From Monoplex corrugatus (taxonomy: Eukaryota > Mollusca > Gastropoda > Littorinimorpha > Ranellidae), in contig CM060312.1 in NCBI GenBank assembly GCA_030674185.1, positions 61,275,078-61,339,077 on the forward strand: DNA of 64,000 bases, given 5' to 3'. A program made the translations under genes and the position numbers. A model generated the notes under the pieces. That model saw only the letters and a list, made by a program, of their open reading frames with translations. It searched no databases and was not told the origin of the DNA. This document shows, piece after piece, positions 23,181-60,192 of the stretch (the stretch's first letter is position 1; the number at the start of each line of letters is the position of its first letter).

Positions 23181-23907
23181 AGCTAGTAATATAGATCTGA
23201 CTTTTGTTGCTGGGAAATATTTAATATACTTTTTGCATGTCAACGATATACAGGTTCTTTGTTAAGAACTTGGATTCTGAATGAATTCTCACTGGGTGGT
23301 TGGTGAGTGGAAATTGATAGTCGTATGAAAATGATAATGTAGGATAGATTCCTCGGGAGAATGGAATCTTCTTATTGAAATTGACTTCGCTGTATGAGAG
23401 AATGATTCTAAACGTCTGAAAGAAGCCAGACGGGGGGAAACACTCTGCTTACAACTCTTGTGTTTGATCTACAGAAATGCGAGGAGTAGTTTCACTGGCA
23501 GAATTTCAGATGTATGTATTCTTGTGCAAAATCACGGTGCCATATTCCCCAAGGAGAAGTAGCCTATTAACTGATTGAACAGCAGCTCGTAGCCTTTCAG
23601 ACTTGGAATCTTCCAGGTTGTTTGGCACCATTACTCAAGTTGACGTGAACAGTGCGCCAAGTTTTTTTCGTGGATGAAGTGTCTGGGTTGAAACGTGAAG
23701 TGCTCAAGTGTTTGCTTTAAATAATTTTCGAACTGAAAAAAGTGCACGCTATGCATGACGGTGTAGTCCTGTGGCAGCAGAGGTCAGTCGGTACAGCGTG
23801 TGTGTGTGTGTTTGTGTTGCTGCGTTGTTGTAGGCTGTGTGCTCTGGGCTGACAATTGATCGTTCAGTGAAGAAAACGTTAGACTCTACAGACATTGAGT
23901 GTGCATC
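23181..23907 (+). promoter_or_regulatory. Probable 5' UTR and promoter-proximal region of PFKFB
   Basis: Largely non-repetitive sequence between the ATTGG-rich array and the start codon. It contains a short (GT) run near 23800. No clear TATA box is visible. The transcription start cannot be fixed from sequence; the assignment rests only on position. Confidence 0.35.
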
Positions 23908-45461
<21,554 letters not shown>

Positions 45462-45834
45462 TGAGATGGAAACTGGATTGTTGGGAATGCTTGTGGACAC
45501 TTGAGATGTTCTTCTGTCTGCAAGTCTTCTTTTTTCTTCCCATTTATGTCTGTGTGCCTGTGAGATCCTGTCCAATTGTCTTTTTTTCTTTTTTTTTTTT
45601 TTAACTGTTTCATCATTGATATCTGTGTGCTTTTGAATGTTCTTGTTTGATTGTCATGTACTTAAGACATTTCTAAAAAAGATCCCTTTTTACAGTCCAG
45701 TGGATTTGTTTTCTTTCTGCAAGTGATGGTCACAGTTTTATTGTTCATCCTGAATGTTCACGTATGACTGTCCTGTCTCGAAGACATCTCTGTAATTTGT
45801 GTTCCCATGTATCACACCTGTCTGCAGTGTTTAA

Positions 45835-45916
45835 CTTTTTAACTCCCTCAGCCTATCCACCAGCTGTCACCAGCATCCAGCAGGAAGCTGGAGGAGAGGC
45901 TGTGAGAGTGAGAGGG
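45835..45916. mobile_element. Short (82 bp) single-palindrome form of the MITE
   Basis: Between TTAA 45831-45834 and 45917-45920. Only the inner palindrome is present: actccctcagcctatcc ... gaggctgtgagagtgagaggg around ccagcaggaagctgg. It resembles the core of the longer copies standing alone, 375 bp after PFKFB exon 12. Confidence 0.6.
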
Positions 45917-45920
45917 TTAA

Positions 45921-47720
45921 CATGAGCTTTTCTGCATGGTTAAACAGAAGAGTTGAAGTTTCCTGTCATTTCTTGTTCAAAGTTAAGATGATCAGGAAAT
46001 GAATAATTTTGTCCAAGAACAGTATGCTTGATTTTTATGTAAGGGAAGCAGAGAAGATGTCATGATTTTATCAAAGAATGGCAAAGAATACATCTGATTG
46101 TATTTTAAACCAACAGAGGGCCATTGTGTATCTTTTCTGTATCATTGTTCATGATCTTGTTGTTTACGTATTGTGTATTGTTTGCTACATGTTTTATTTG
46201 TTTTGTTTGTTTTTTCCTTGTATCCCGAAAGTTTTCTTTATATATAAATTATTATTTGACTTATAGAATATGTCTGGTTTATTTAAGGACATCAGAGAGT
46301 GTATCTAATTTTATTCAGAACAGCAAGGAATGTGTCTTGATTTTGTCTTCTCTTTCATTGTAACATTTGGAGGTTAGTGCTTGACATGGCATTCCAGTAC
46401 AGCCAGCACTGACTCTTATTGAGAACAGCAGTGTGCTGAAGAAAAGAGGAAATACAGCTGTTGTTTGGTCATGCACGAGAGGGGGGCTTTTTTAAAAGAG
46501 TTAGATAGGAGAAGGTCATGTTTCATCAGGATGTGTGATGGTGAAGACAGCCTAAGCAGCTTCAGCAGGTTGTTATCCAGTACTCATTCATTCTGGTTTC
46601 ATGTCGACACCCCCTCGGGTGATAATGACTGATAAGGGGTAGCGATTGTGGAAGGGTGGTGGAGGGAACTTACCTAACACAGCAGGAGCTTGTCTAACAC
46701 TACCTGACATCACAGGAACATCACATTAACTCAGTCGAGTCGTAGCTTTACTGGGTATTCTGAACCTTCATAGTGCATGCTTTTAGATTAGTAAGGAAAA
46801 AAGCAACAGACTCCCTAAATCAATACAAAACAAAACAAAACAAAGTCAGTAACTACATATAATACAGACATAAAACTAAACTAATTCAGAAAGATATGAA
46901 TAAGGACTTTAAAAATTGACTGACTTTATTGTCTGTCCTGTCTGTTATTGTGGATAATCACTGTAATCCAAATGGGTATCCATAAGGGATGTATTTGCAT
47001 ATTTTTGCAGGTCATACACAATTATCATTTCTGTCATGTGCTATCCAAACTATTTCAATTCTGTGTCTTAGCCAGAACTTTGGTCGTCAGTGACATCCAT
47101 GGGCTTTGTTGTGGTACAACCAGTCAGTGCCCTTCCTGCTTGACGAGACTTTGTTCAGCTTGTATTGTTTCTTTCCTTGGTCATGCTCTTGTGCTGTGCA
47201 GATATCTTAGGTTTTCACTGTGTCTTGGCCGTCTCCTTTGATCACACATTTCTGTTTATTGATTCAGGCTGTCAGATTACAGTAATGGCTTTAATTCTGC
47301 CTTGATCATGAGCAGTTGAAATGGTGATTGCGAGAATTTCTCTACAAACAGTATTTCTAGACTTGATTCCCATTCTTACTTTCAACCAGTTTTGAAAATG
47401 CGCCATGTTAACACTGAAGAAATCAGTGTAAGCACAAATCGGTCAACTCATTCATCACCCCCTCCCCAAGAGCGAGCGATCCAACTTTTCAAATTCGCGG
47501 AGAAACCATTTGACAGAATCCCAAACTTCAACTTTTCAAATGTTCAAATTGAAAAATTCAGGAACATACAGACAGGAGTGTTTCTATCAGTTCAAACACT
47601 TCAGTCACCATCACTGATCGTATTGTAGGCCTACCTCAGTCAGACAACCGCAGGGATCTTGCAGTCACTAGCATCTTGAACATTAACCTTTCTGTCTTGG
47701 TCGGCACTTTGATCCATTCT
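45921..47720. other. Downstream of PFKFB exon 12, unassigned
   Basis: 1.8 kb searched in all frames for the missing PFKFB (D/E)EMPYLKCPLH-type exon without success. No repeat family recognised. Confidence 0.4.
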
Positions 47721-47724
47721 TTAA

Positions 47725-47909
47725 CACTTTGACTCCCGCACCCTGTTTGTCAGCATCCTGCATTGTCAACCATGCTAGCAGAGCAAAAGCTTAACTCTTC
47801 GATTCCATCACCCTCTCCACCAGCAACCTGCAGGAAGCTGGTGGATAGGGTAAAGGAGTCAAAGGGTTCAGTTTTTGCATTTGGTGGATAAGGTGCAGGA
47901 GTCAAAAGG
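47725..47909 (+). mobile_element. TTAA-flanked palindromic MITE
   Basis: 185 bp between TTAA 47721-47724 and 47910-47913. Clear outer arms (actttgactcccgcaccctg; gtgcaggagtcaaaagg), a unique block catcctgcattgtcaacc, and the inner palindrome around acctgcaggaagctgg. One of the best preserved copies. Confidence 0.75.
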
Positions 47910-47913
47910 TTAA

Positions 47914-48849
47914 ATTGGCAAATACTAAAAACATTGGTTATGTATAAAGCTAAGACGGGGATTTTTTCCCCCTCAAATCCTTGTTTTGCTATATGCACTT
48001 ACCTTTTCTAACAGAAACTCCTGCCCTACCATCCCTGCTCACATCACTCTGGTTCTCATGAGGGACAACTGTAAAAGGACAGTGAATGAAGCTAAGCAAA
48101 TAAAACAAAGAATTGTTAAGTGGGAAGATCCAAGAATATCACTGACCGAAATTCTGCTTAAGGTAGAGAGAATTAAACCAGCTAGGACTGCACATGTTGA
48201 AAATGGTAAGTGCTTACAGCTAAACAGGGATTTGAGGAAAATATCCCCATTTTGTTGACATAAACACACACAGTCATTCATGTTCTAAATCATACTCATT
48301 ATCACCCTTGTTGTCCAAAGATCCCTTAACATCTTTCTTGTCCATAGAGCTGTCTTACAAAATTAATTCGAAAGTTTCATGAGCTCTGCCACCATTTTGA
48401 AACTCATCTTTAACAGTTTCAGTTGATAAAACAAACTTTCATCAAAATGACTCTGTGGATGATCAATGGAAAATAGTGGTGCTAAACTTTCAGGTTATTC
48501 CTTTTGCATTAGCTGCTTTCTGGTTTTTAAAAAAATCTGAAATGTCTAGTGATACAACAGCAACATCATCTCAAGCAGTAAAGCAAACTGTTGGTGATTT
48601 ATTCCAGATGTGACTCGATTGAGTTATGAAAGGCATTGATAAGGCTGATTTAACATACTGCACCAAAGACTCAAACTTGAAACCTTTGTATTACTGACAC
48701 ACTGGGGCTCTAGTTGTATCAGCTGAACATAACCTGAAGCTAAAGAAAGTGATGTTAACATAATCCAGAAAAGATGGTGGGGACCTTTGTTGAAATGGTG
48801 GAGATATTTATTTTATTTTATTTCTAAGCTTCCCCATTTTCTGCACCAC
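47914..48849. other. Unassigned sequence with a 90-codon + frame
   Basis: The frame at 47986-48258 (KRTVNEAKQIKQRIVKWEDP) has a coding-like look but no family recognised, no splice context and stops soon after; possibly a transposon fragment. Confidence 0.3.
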
Positions 48850-49330
48850 TCCTATGGCACTATCCCCATGCCGCTCATTTTGGCTGCTCGGCATACCTCT
48901 GAATCCAGTGGACCTGAGGTTGCCATGAGAGAAAGGCAGGAAGAGCTGCAGAATTTAGGGCAATTTTTTCACGATGCTGTGATGATGAGAATGGGGATGG
49001 TAGGTGATGTGCTACATTTTGGATCAAAGCTGAATGACCGGACTGTACGTTTCGTTTACTGTCAATGATATATCTTGACATCAGCCAGGCCCAAGAAATA
49101 CAGACTATTGCAGTGTTGGTCATGAGATTTGAACAGCATCCTCAGTGACACTTATGTCATGGATGACTTGACTGTATGGTCCATTTTTTCCTGTGAGCCC
49201 ATGGCACACTCAGTTCTGTGTAGAAGCTGGTCAGAATTGACCCACAGTAATTTTTTTTTCAACTGTTGGGGGTTTGAAAACTGACAGGGAACTTTGCTTA
49301 AACCAAAGTGAATTGCCCCATGATTGGACA
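48850..49330 (-). repeat. tRNA-derived SINE B, copy 3 (decayed head)
   Basis: Shares cagtgttggtca, the tgagcccatggcacactca block and the gatgatg..aatgggg body with copy 2; the tRNA-like head is badly mutated. Confidence 0.5.
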
Positions 49331-49399
49331 GGAATAAAGAGCTGGATTATTGTGGAAAATTGAGAAGACAAATCATTTTGCAGTCTTCATATAATAAGT

Positions 49400-49690
49400 T
49401 AAAATTACAAGTGATATAGTAGTTTTCAAACAGATTGAATACAGATGATTTGGTTTTCTTCAGGTAAATCTATCAAACAAAAAAATGAAGTTTTCAGTTA
49501 GATTGAATACAGATGAGTTGGTTTTCTTCAAGTGAATCTATCAAAGAAAGAAAAGATGTTTTCAGATAGGTTGAATACAGATGATTTGGTTTTCTTCAGG
49601 TAAATCTATCGAAGAAAAAAAAAGTTTTCAGATGTGTTAAATACAGATGATTTGGTTTTCTTCAGATAAATGTATCGAAGAAAGAATTAC
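49400..49690 (+). repeat. About 66-bp tandem repeat, four units
   Basis: gaatacagatgatttggttt, tcttcaggtaaatctatcaa, gaaaaaaaagttttcaga repeated four times with small changes. Confidence 0.8.
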
Positions 49691-49938
49691 ATCATGTCTC
49701 TTTAAAACTGATCAAGCCATCATCTACTTGATACAAAATTTCCATTTGTGTTGTGATACATAATTTCCATTTGTGTTGTCATAGATCCAGAAGAAAGTGA
49801 TGCATTTCAGTTTTAATGTTGATCTGTTTTAAGACTGCTGTAGCTTGAGGTGTCTATTTGTGTAGCATTTATTTTCATTTTTATATGATTTATGTTTGGT
49901 AGAAAAGAATAGTGTGGGTTCTCTAAAGCTTATCATTG

Positions 49939-50071
<133 letters not shown>

Positions 50072-50257
50072 AGTAAAAAAAACATTTCTGTCAGTGTGTG
50101 GCATTGTTTTGACTAATGATTGTAGATTTTTTTTCAATGTACTCCTGATAGAAACAAGGGATGAAAAGTTTCTTTCTTTTCTTTTTTAAACTCACTTAAT
50201 CCTAGCATCTTTTAACTTTTCTATATGGTGGGAATGAGCATATCAGTTGGACTTACT

Positions 50258-53696
<3,439 letters not shown>

Positions 53697-53800
53697 CTCT
53701 TTGCTGAGCAGGTTATTTTTCACTTTGCTGAGTAGGTTATTTTTCACTTTGCTGTGTAGGTTATTTTTCACTTTGCTGTGCAGGTTATTTTTCAAACTTG
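53697..53800 (+). repeat. 24-bp tandem repeat, four units
   Basis: tttgctgagcaggttatttt plus tcac, units near 53699, 53722, 53746 and 53770. Confidence 0.8.
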
Positions 53801-54081
53801 GACCTGGTTGTCTTTTTCAACTGAATTCCAATTTATTTAAAATGGTACAACAAATGAAAGAGGGAGCAGAAGTCAGAAGGGCTGGAATCTTTCCCTTTGC
53901 ATGACTCTTCTTTTTTTGTGGAAACTTTTTTTGTGTCCATTTTTTTCCTGGCATTGAGGTACGTTGTGGTGCTGGTGTTGTGGGGATGGAAAAGAAAGAA
54001 GAAAAAAAAAGAAAAAAGAACAGATCACAGCATCATTGTTTATTTGAATTCTTATTCCACTTTTATTTACATGATGTTCAG

Positions 54082-54175
54082 CTGCAATCCCTCACGTCCC
54101 TGTGCCGTTTGAGTCGGTGGTCCGAATGAGAATGGCGGGTCCTCGTTGCCACGCCGACACGCTGCCTCTGCTGAG
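54082..54175 (+). CDS. Candidate exon, possibly alternative 3' exon of PFKFB
   Basis: A CpG-rich island of about 95 bp between an acceptor-like gttcag (ends 54081) and a donor-like CTGAG|gtgggg. Only the phase left by PFKFB exon 12 (phase 1) is open; the other two frames hit stops. It would read AIPHVPVPFESVV... The peptide is not recognised and does not match the conserved PFKFB C-terminal block, so this could be an alternative tail, a distal exon after unseen ones, part of another gene, or chance. Confidence 0.25.
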
Positions 54176-55439
54176 GTGGGGTATATTTGCGTCAGATATC
54201 TCTTGACTGCAAGAATCTTGCTGCCTTTAACCCCCACTCACTGTTTACTGTTGTCGTCTTGCTCATGTTATACACCAGAACAGTTGACTACTTGAATTTA
54301 TTATCCTGTTTCTGTTGTTGTTGTTTTTCTGTGTAGTTGCTTCTTAGCACCTGCTTTCAGTTTTGTTTTCATTTTAGTCTGCCTTTCCTAGTTAGATTCA
54401 TACAAGATTTCCCTTTCGGATACAACCGGGCACTTTACATGATAGTTTTTGTGCTGTTCTATTTTTAGTTAGATTTTTGACAGATTTTTTTTTTTTTTAC
54501 TTCTTTGTCGTTACTTATTTGCTGACATTTGTTTTGACAAATTAAGCGTTGTAAACATTTCTGGAGATTCCGTCAGAAAGTAAAGGACAATGATATCAGT
54601 TCAGAAGTTCATATTTTTTATGTATTATCTTGATCTTGATTACAGTATAGATGATTTGTTTCTGGCACTCTTGCCCTCCTGTTCTTGTACAAAGTTGACC
54701 TGCAAATGCATTTTGCAACTGTATATAGTGGTGACAATTTCTGGAGGCACAGAACGTGTGTCATGATATGCGCACCGGTCATTTGCATGTTCTGTCTTTG
54801 CGTCTTTGCACATAATAATCCATTCCATCTGTTCTGGGCATCAGGGATGGGCAGGGGAAACAGATCGTACAAGATTTTATACAAACATTGGAAATCATGA
54901 TCCCAGTTGTTGTTGTTTTTTTTCTTCTTCTTCATATTGTCAGAGACTGACATGGGAATGTGTTGACACGGGGATGTGGTGTGAAATAGGTCTGGCAAAT
55001 TCAGGTTTAATTGTACCATACAAGGAGCTTTGATTTTTATTTTTAAGAAATTTAAAATGTTTCTCCTCCCTGTACTACAGTACCTTTTACAATATTTCTC
55101 CTCTCAGTACTACATCACCTGTGTTCATGCGAAAATATGTGCAAGTTACCAGTAGCAGCTCATGCATATTCGCACAGGGTCCTGTGGAAATTCTGTAAGG
55201 ATCACCCGTAACTTCATACAGGATTTCAAAATAAAAGATATTGCATTCTACGTTCTGTTGATAGTGTAATAATAACAGTGAAAGTTTGCTTGAATAGTTG
55301 GTTTTTTTTTCATGATATTGAGTCAATGTTCATCATGCTGCATATAAGATGGAAACGCGATAAAGGACTGGAGCCGGTTTTTTTGGGGTTTTTTTTTTAA
55401 TGTTTTTGTGTGTGTGTGTGTGTTTTTTGTTTTTGTTTT
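54176..55439. other. Unassigned sequence
   Basis: Several frames over 60 codons overlap on both strands at 54618-55030, none with a recognised domain. Confidence 0.4.
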
Positions 55440-56560
55440 TTGCAGAAAAATGATAAAAGAAACAGGGCAGTCTTTTGCAGAGAAATGATAAGGAAACAGG
55501 GCAGTCTTTTGCAGAGAAATGATAAGGAAACAGGGCAGTCTTTTGCAGAGGAATGATAAAGAAACAGGGCAGTGTTTTGCAGAGAAATGATAAAGAAACA
55601 GGGCAGTGTTTTGCAGAGAAATTGATAAGGAAACAGGGCAGTGTTTATCAGAGAAATGATAAAGAAACAGGACAGTATTTTGCAGAGAAATGATAAAGAA
55701 ACAGAGCAGCCATTTGCAGAGAAATTGATAAGGAAACAGAGCAGTTTTTTGCAGAGGAATGATAAAGAAACGGAGCAGCCATTTGCAGAGAAATTGATAA
55801 AGAAACAGGGCAGTCTTTTGCAGAGGAATGATAAAGAAACAGAGCAGCCATTTGCAGAGAAATTGATAAAGAAACAGGGCAGTCTTTTGCAGAGGAATGA
55901 TAAAGAAACAGAGCAGTCTTTTGCAGAGGAATGATAAAGAAACAGGGCAGTGTTTTGCAGAGAAATGATAAAGAAACAGGGCAGTGTTTTGCAGAGGAAT
56001 GATAAAGAAACAGGGCAGTGTTTTGCAGAGAAATGATAAAGAAACAGGGCAGTGTTTTGCAGAGGAATGATAAAGAAACAGAGCAGTCTTTTGCAGAGGA
56101 ATGATAAAGAAACAGGGCAGTGTTTTGCAGAGGAATGATAAAGAAACGGGGCAGTCTTTTGCAGAGGAATGATAAAGAAACAGGGCAGTGTTTTGCAGAG
56201 GAATGATAAAGAAACGGGGCAGTCTTTTGCAGAGGAATGATAAAGAAACAGGGCAGTGTTTTGCAGAGGAATGATAAAGAAACAGGGCAGTCTTTTGCAG
56301 AGGAGTGATAAAGAAACAGGGCAGTCTTTTGCAGAGGAATGATAAAGAAACAGGGCAGTGTTTTGCAGAGGAATGATAAAGAAACAGGGCAGTCTTTTGC
56401 AGAGGAATGATAAAGAAACAGGGCAGTGTTTTGCAGAGAAATGATAAAGAAACGGGGCAGTGTTTTGCAGAGAAATGATAAAGAAACAGGGCAGTGTTTT
56501 GCAGAGGAATGATAAAGAAACAGGGCAGTGTTTTGCAGAGGAATGATAAAGAAACGGCAG
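55440..56560 (+). repeat. 34-bp satellite, about 33 units
   Basis: Unit gataaagaaacagggcagtg plus ttttgcagaggaat. The minus strand is open over 402 codons because the unit has no minus-strand stop; period 34 rotates the frame, giving a 34-residue peptide period. No recognised domain, so treated as non-coding. Confidence 0.9.
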
Positions 56561-56864
56561 GTTTCCTCTTTTATTTTTCTTTATACAGAAAATAGCTTGT
56601 ATCAAATTTGTGTATAACTATTAAATGCTTTAGTGATTTTCAACATAATTGTGATTAGAACAAGCGTGCATGAACGGAGACAGAAATTGGAAAGCATAAT
56701 ATTATGGTGGTGATATGCTGGTTTGGGGTTTTTTGAAACTTGGGAAGTTCACTTTTGAAGATTCAGTTATTAACAGTTAATTGATATAAGATTGTGTTAC
56801 AAACAAAGAGAATCCAGGTTGTTGTTTCTGCGCATAGTAAGTCATACTTGTCAGTAATACTTAT

Positions 56865-57330
56865 TGGAAGGTGTGCTTAGTGGTTAAAGTTCCCCCTGCC
56901 TGGGACGTGGGTTCAAATCATGGATCAGATAAGGATTTCCTCCCCACTCCACTAGATCTGAATTAAGTGGTTGTTAAAATAGCAAGCTTTCAAATGAGAC
57001 AATAAGCTGAGGTCCTATGTGCAGCACTTGATGCATGTTAACCCTTTGACTGCTGCACCCTGTTCACAGCATCCTGCATTGTCCACTTTGCTAGCAAAGC
57101 AAAAACTTAGTCCTTTGATTCCCTCACCCTTTCCACCAGCTTCCTGCTTTCCACCGGCTTTCTACAGGAAGCTGGTGGAAAGGGTGAGGTAATCAAAAGG
57201 TTGTTTTTGCAGTTGGTGGATAGGGTGCGGAAGTCAAAGAGTTTAAATATCCCACAGCAACCAAGCTAAGATCTGGTATAAAAGATCACTTTCAGAAACC
57301 GAACATACACTTGTACAGAGGAAAAAAACA
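56865..57330 (+). repeat. tRNA-derived SINE C, copy 2, split by a MITE
   Basis: gtgtgcttagtggttaaag (A box) and cgtgggttcaaatcatgg (B box), then gaggtcctatgtgcagcac. Sequence resumes after the insertion with atcccacagcaaccaagc. Interrupted at TTAA by the element 57042-57242. Confidence 0.68.
57042..57242 (+). mobile_element. TTAA-flanked palindromic MITE inserted in a SINE
   Basis: 201 bp between TTAA 57038-57041 and 57243-57246. Left terminus CCCTTTGACTG, right terminus GAAGTCAAAGAG. It splits a SINE: gtgcagcacttgatgcatg on the left and atcccacagcaaccaagc on the right are adjacent parts of that SINE family. Inner palindrome partly duplicated. Confidence 0.78.
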
Positions 57331-58221
57331 AAAACAAAAATGTGTGGTGCTGCTCTGTGTGACATTGCACTCCCACCATCCCCCATTCCTATCCCTTGGC
57401 CCTGGGGAATGCAGTCTGGATTCACATGGAAAATCCACTTTGATTATAAAGATACGAATATAAATACATTTATAGATATGGATAAACCAGTGACGAACAC
57501 ATGTGAAAAAAGAAAATCTGTAACATGCTCAGGTCGTAGAGGAATGAGGTTGAAACAAACATAACTTTTTCTTGAGGTTGGCATTATGAGAGAAAAGGCT
57601 TCCTTCTCTGATGCTTTTATCAGCCCCCAACCTAAGTTTCAGCTTCAGTTTCTCAAGATGACATCTCCGCGCTCAGAACGAATTCCATGTGCAATAACAT
57701 CAGAGGTGCCATGTGTATAGTGATCATGGCACATGCCTTAAGCCTGCACATAAACCCATGAGCTGGCCATGTCGTGAGGCCCTACTAGACTGTTTTACCC
57801 AGTCTATGTTTTATGCTGGTATTTTATCAGCCAATCACTGGAATAATCTTGATTACATATAAATGACATGTGTATCTGTGTATCTTACCTTCAAGAAAAG
57901 GAACATATACATAAAGTAAATAAATAGATAATTAAAGGTCTGAATGGATGGATAGGAGGCCACACAAGGACAATTTTTCTTAACCGAACTCAGACCTGTG
58001 CCATTAACTTGAAAGATGGAAACTATTGATCGCTTTGCCTGCTAGGCATCAAGGACTGAATATCACTTTTGAATAAAGTATTTGTATTTTGTATATATTT
58101 TGCTTTTCAATGTTCTAATTCTTGCTGTGCAGTTTAGATATTTATGTGAATTTTCTTTTGTACGCGTTGAGTCTTGTTTTATAATTTAGTTATTCAAAAC
58201 AAGTGTAATTACCTGCATTCA
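57331..58221. other. Unassigned sequence
   Basis: Nothing recognised in 0.9 kb. Confidence 0.4.
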
Positions 58222-58500
58222 AGCAAACAGGAACCAGAAGAAAAAAAACATGAAAAAAATCAGAACGTGTATTTAATACGACCAGACAAGACAGGCACAA
58301 ATTTTCAGCCAACTGGCCTTCATCAAGGATAGATGTAAAATCACAAATAAACAAACATGTGATGCAAAAATTAGGAGAAAAAGACCAAAATTTCCCTGCT
58401 GCTTCATCTAGTGGAAGAAAAGTTGTGCCTGTCTTGTCTGGTTGTGTTAAAAAACATGTTCTGATTTTTTGTGTGTTGTTTTTTTTCTGTTTTTGGTTTT
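58222..58500. mobile_element. Fold-back element with about 75-bp inverted repeats
   Basis: The left arm contains cagaacgtgt...accagacaagacaggcacaa (58261-58300). The right arm is its near complement, ttgtgcctgtcttgtctggt...gttctg (58426-58466). An outer A-rich/T-rich extension is also complementary. The loop of about 125 bp is non-coding. MITE-like; family not recognised. Confidence 0.6.
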
Positions 58501-59681
58501 AGTTATTGAAGTTAAACATGATAGCTATTTATGACACTGCTCACCAGTGAGCAGGGTTTATGCAGATTATTGTTTTGAATCTCTGTTGCATGGTGTTTGG
58601 GGGTTGTTGCAGATATGTAATCATGTGCTGTGACACTTTCTTGGATAAACTGAAGCCTTCCTGCCAAGGAAGCAGTTTTCTTTTGAATTATTCCATATTG
58701 TACTTGGCACAGGCTTTCTCATTTTATCTTTTCTCTGTCTGTATATCTCTGTCACACTGCTGTCTCTCTGCCTGTGTATCTGTGTCAAATCTTTTTCTCC
58801 CTTGATGTCTTTTGCAGGAACTTGACAGATTGTCTGTATGTCCTGCCTCTGTATCTCTCTTGACTTGTTCTTTCTGATGCCTCAGTAACAGGCACTTATT
58901 AATTTTGGAGAGAGAGACAGAGACAGAGAGGGGGTGGAGATAGAGGGAGAGAGAGAAAGAGAGAGAGAGGGAACAGGCAGTAAACGTCATCAGTTCATCA
59001 ACAGTAACAATATACACTAATGTAGTAATCAGTTTGTCAATAACAACAGATAATAAAGTACATTTAGAAGTACGTAACACTAATAGTACCACAAATCCAC
59101 AAAAAGACAGTGATACATTTTTCCCTATGGTAAAAGTGATATATCTAAAAGCCATAGCTAAAAGCTATTTTTCAGGCTTGCCATTGGTAATTTACACAGC
59201 TGCCTAGAACTAAACAGGCTGAAAAAGAACTATATCAGTTTATCAATAATATATTGAAATGCAAGGAAATCAAAGAGTAACAGTATTTGTTGTCATTTGT
59301 GAGAGAGAGAGAGAGAAGGAGAGATGTGGGTAGGAACATTGTCATGAATTTGTGCATAAATGTGTGTGTGGGTGGGTGGGTGGAGAGAGGGAGAGAGAGA
59401 GTTTCTTGTTACCACTTTCAATTGTTCTTATAAAAATGAGGTTATTAAGTAAGTAAATGAGAATTGGACAAATACTGTCAATATAAATCAGTAGACGTTG
59501 GAGTAGAAATGAAACAAGTATGGGAATTCAGGGAAAGAAATCAGATATGTGCATATTAATACTTGATAGTGGCTGTTAGTACAGTACCTCATTTCACAAG
59601 AGCCTAAGTGCGTCATAAAACTAAGAGCATGAGAGACAAAGGTATACACACATAAAGCAAATACACATCAACTCTAGCACA
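58501..59681. other. Unassigned sequence with GA tracts
   Basis: GA tract at 58905-58974, smaller ones at 59300 and 59382; otherwise nothing recognised. Confidence 0.4.
58905..58974 (+). repeat. (GA)n tract
   Basis: Imperfect gagagagacagagacagaga. Confidence 0.8.
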
Positions 59682-60004
59682 CTGGTGAAAACAGTTGAAC
59701 CATAATAATACATTGTTAAGTTATGAAAATAAACTGAATTAACATAATGATGAAAACAGTTGAACCATAATAATACATTGTTAAGTTGTGAAAATAAACT
59801 GAATTAATATAATGATGAAAACAATTGAACCATAATAATACATTGTTAAGTTATGAAAATAAACTGATTTAACATAATGATGAAAACAGTTGAACCATAA
59901 TAATACATTAAGTTATGAAAATAAACTGATTTAACATAATGATGAAAACAGTTGAACCATAATAATACATTGTTAAGTTATGAAAATAAACTGAATTAAC
60001 ATAA
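59682..60004 (+). repeat. 65-bp tandem repeat, five units
   Basis: tgatgaaaacagttgaacca, taataatacattgttaagtt, atgaaaataaactgaattaa, cataa, nearly identical copies; one copy lacks a few bases. Confidence 0.88.
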
Positions 60005-60096
60005 TCGACTTTCATATGTCAATAAGTAATTTGGACAAAAGAATATACAAAAAAGAAAAACATGTGGATTATTTGATGAATATAAATCTGTAGTAC

Positions 60097-60129
60097 TTAT
60101 ATATATATATATATATATATATAAGAGAG

Positions 60130-60177
<48 letters not shown>

Positions 60178-60192
60178 GAGAGAGAGAGAGAT
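60097..60192 (+). repeat. (TA)n(GA)n microsatellite
   Basis: About 25 bp TA followed by about 70 bp GA. Confidence 0.9.

Noticed and set aside
55397..56605. Minus-strand 402-codon frame as a secreted or membrane protein
   Set aside because: A by-product of the 34-bp satellite; the hydrophobic look comes from the complement of ttttgcagag and gataaagaaa.
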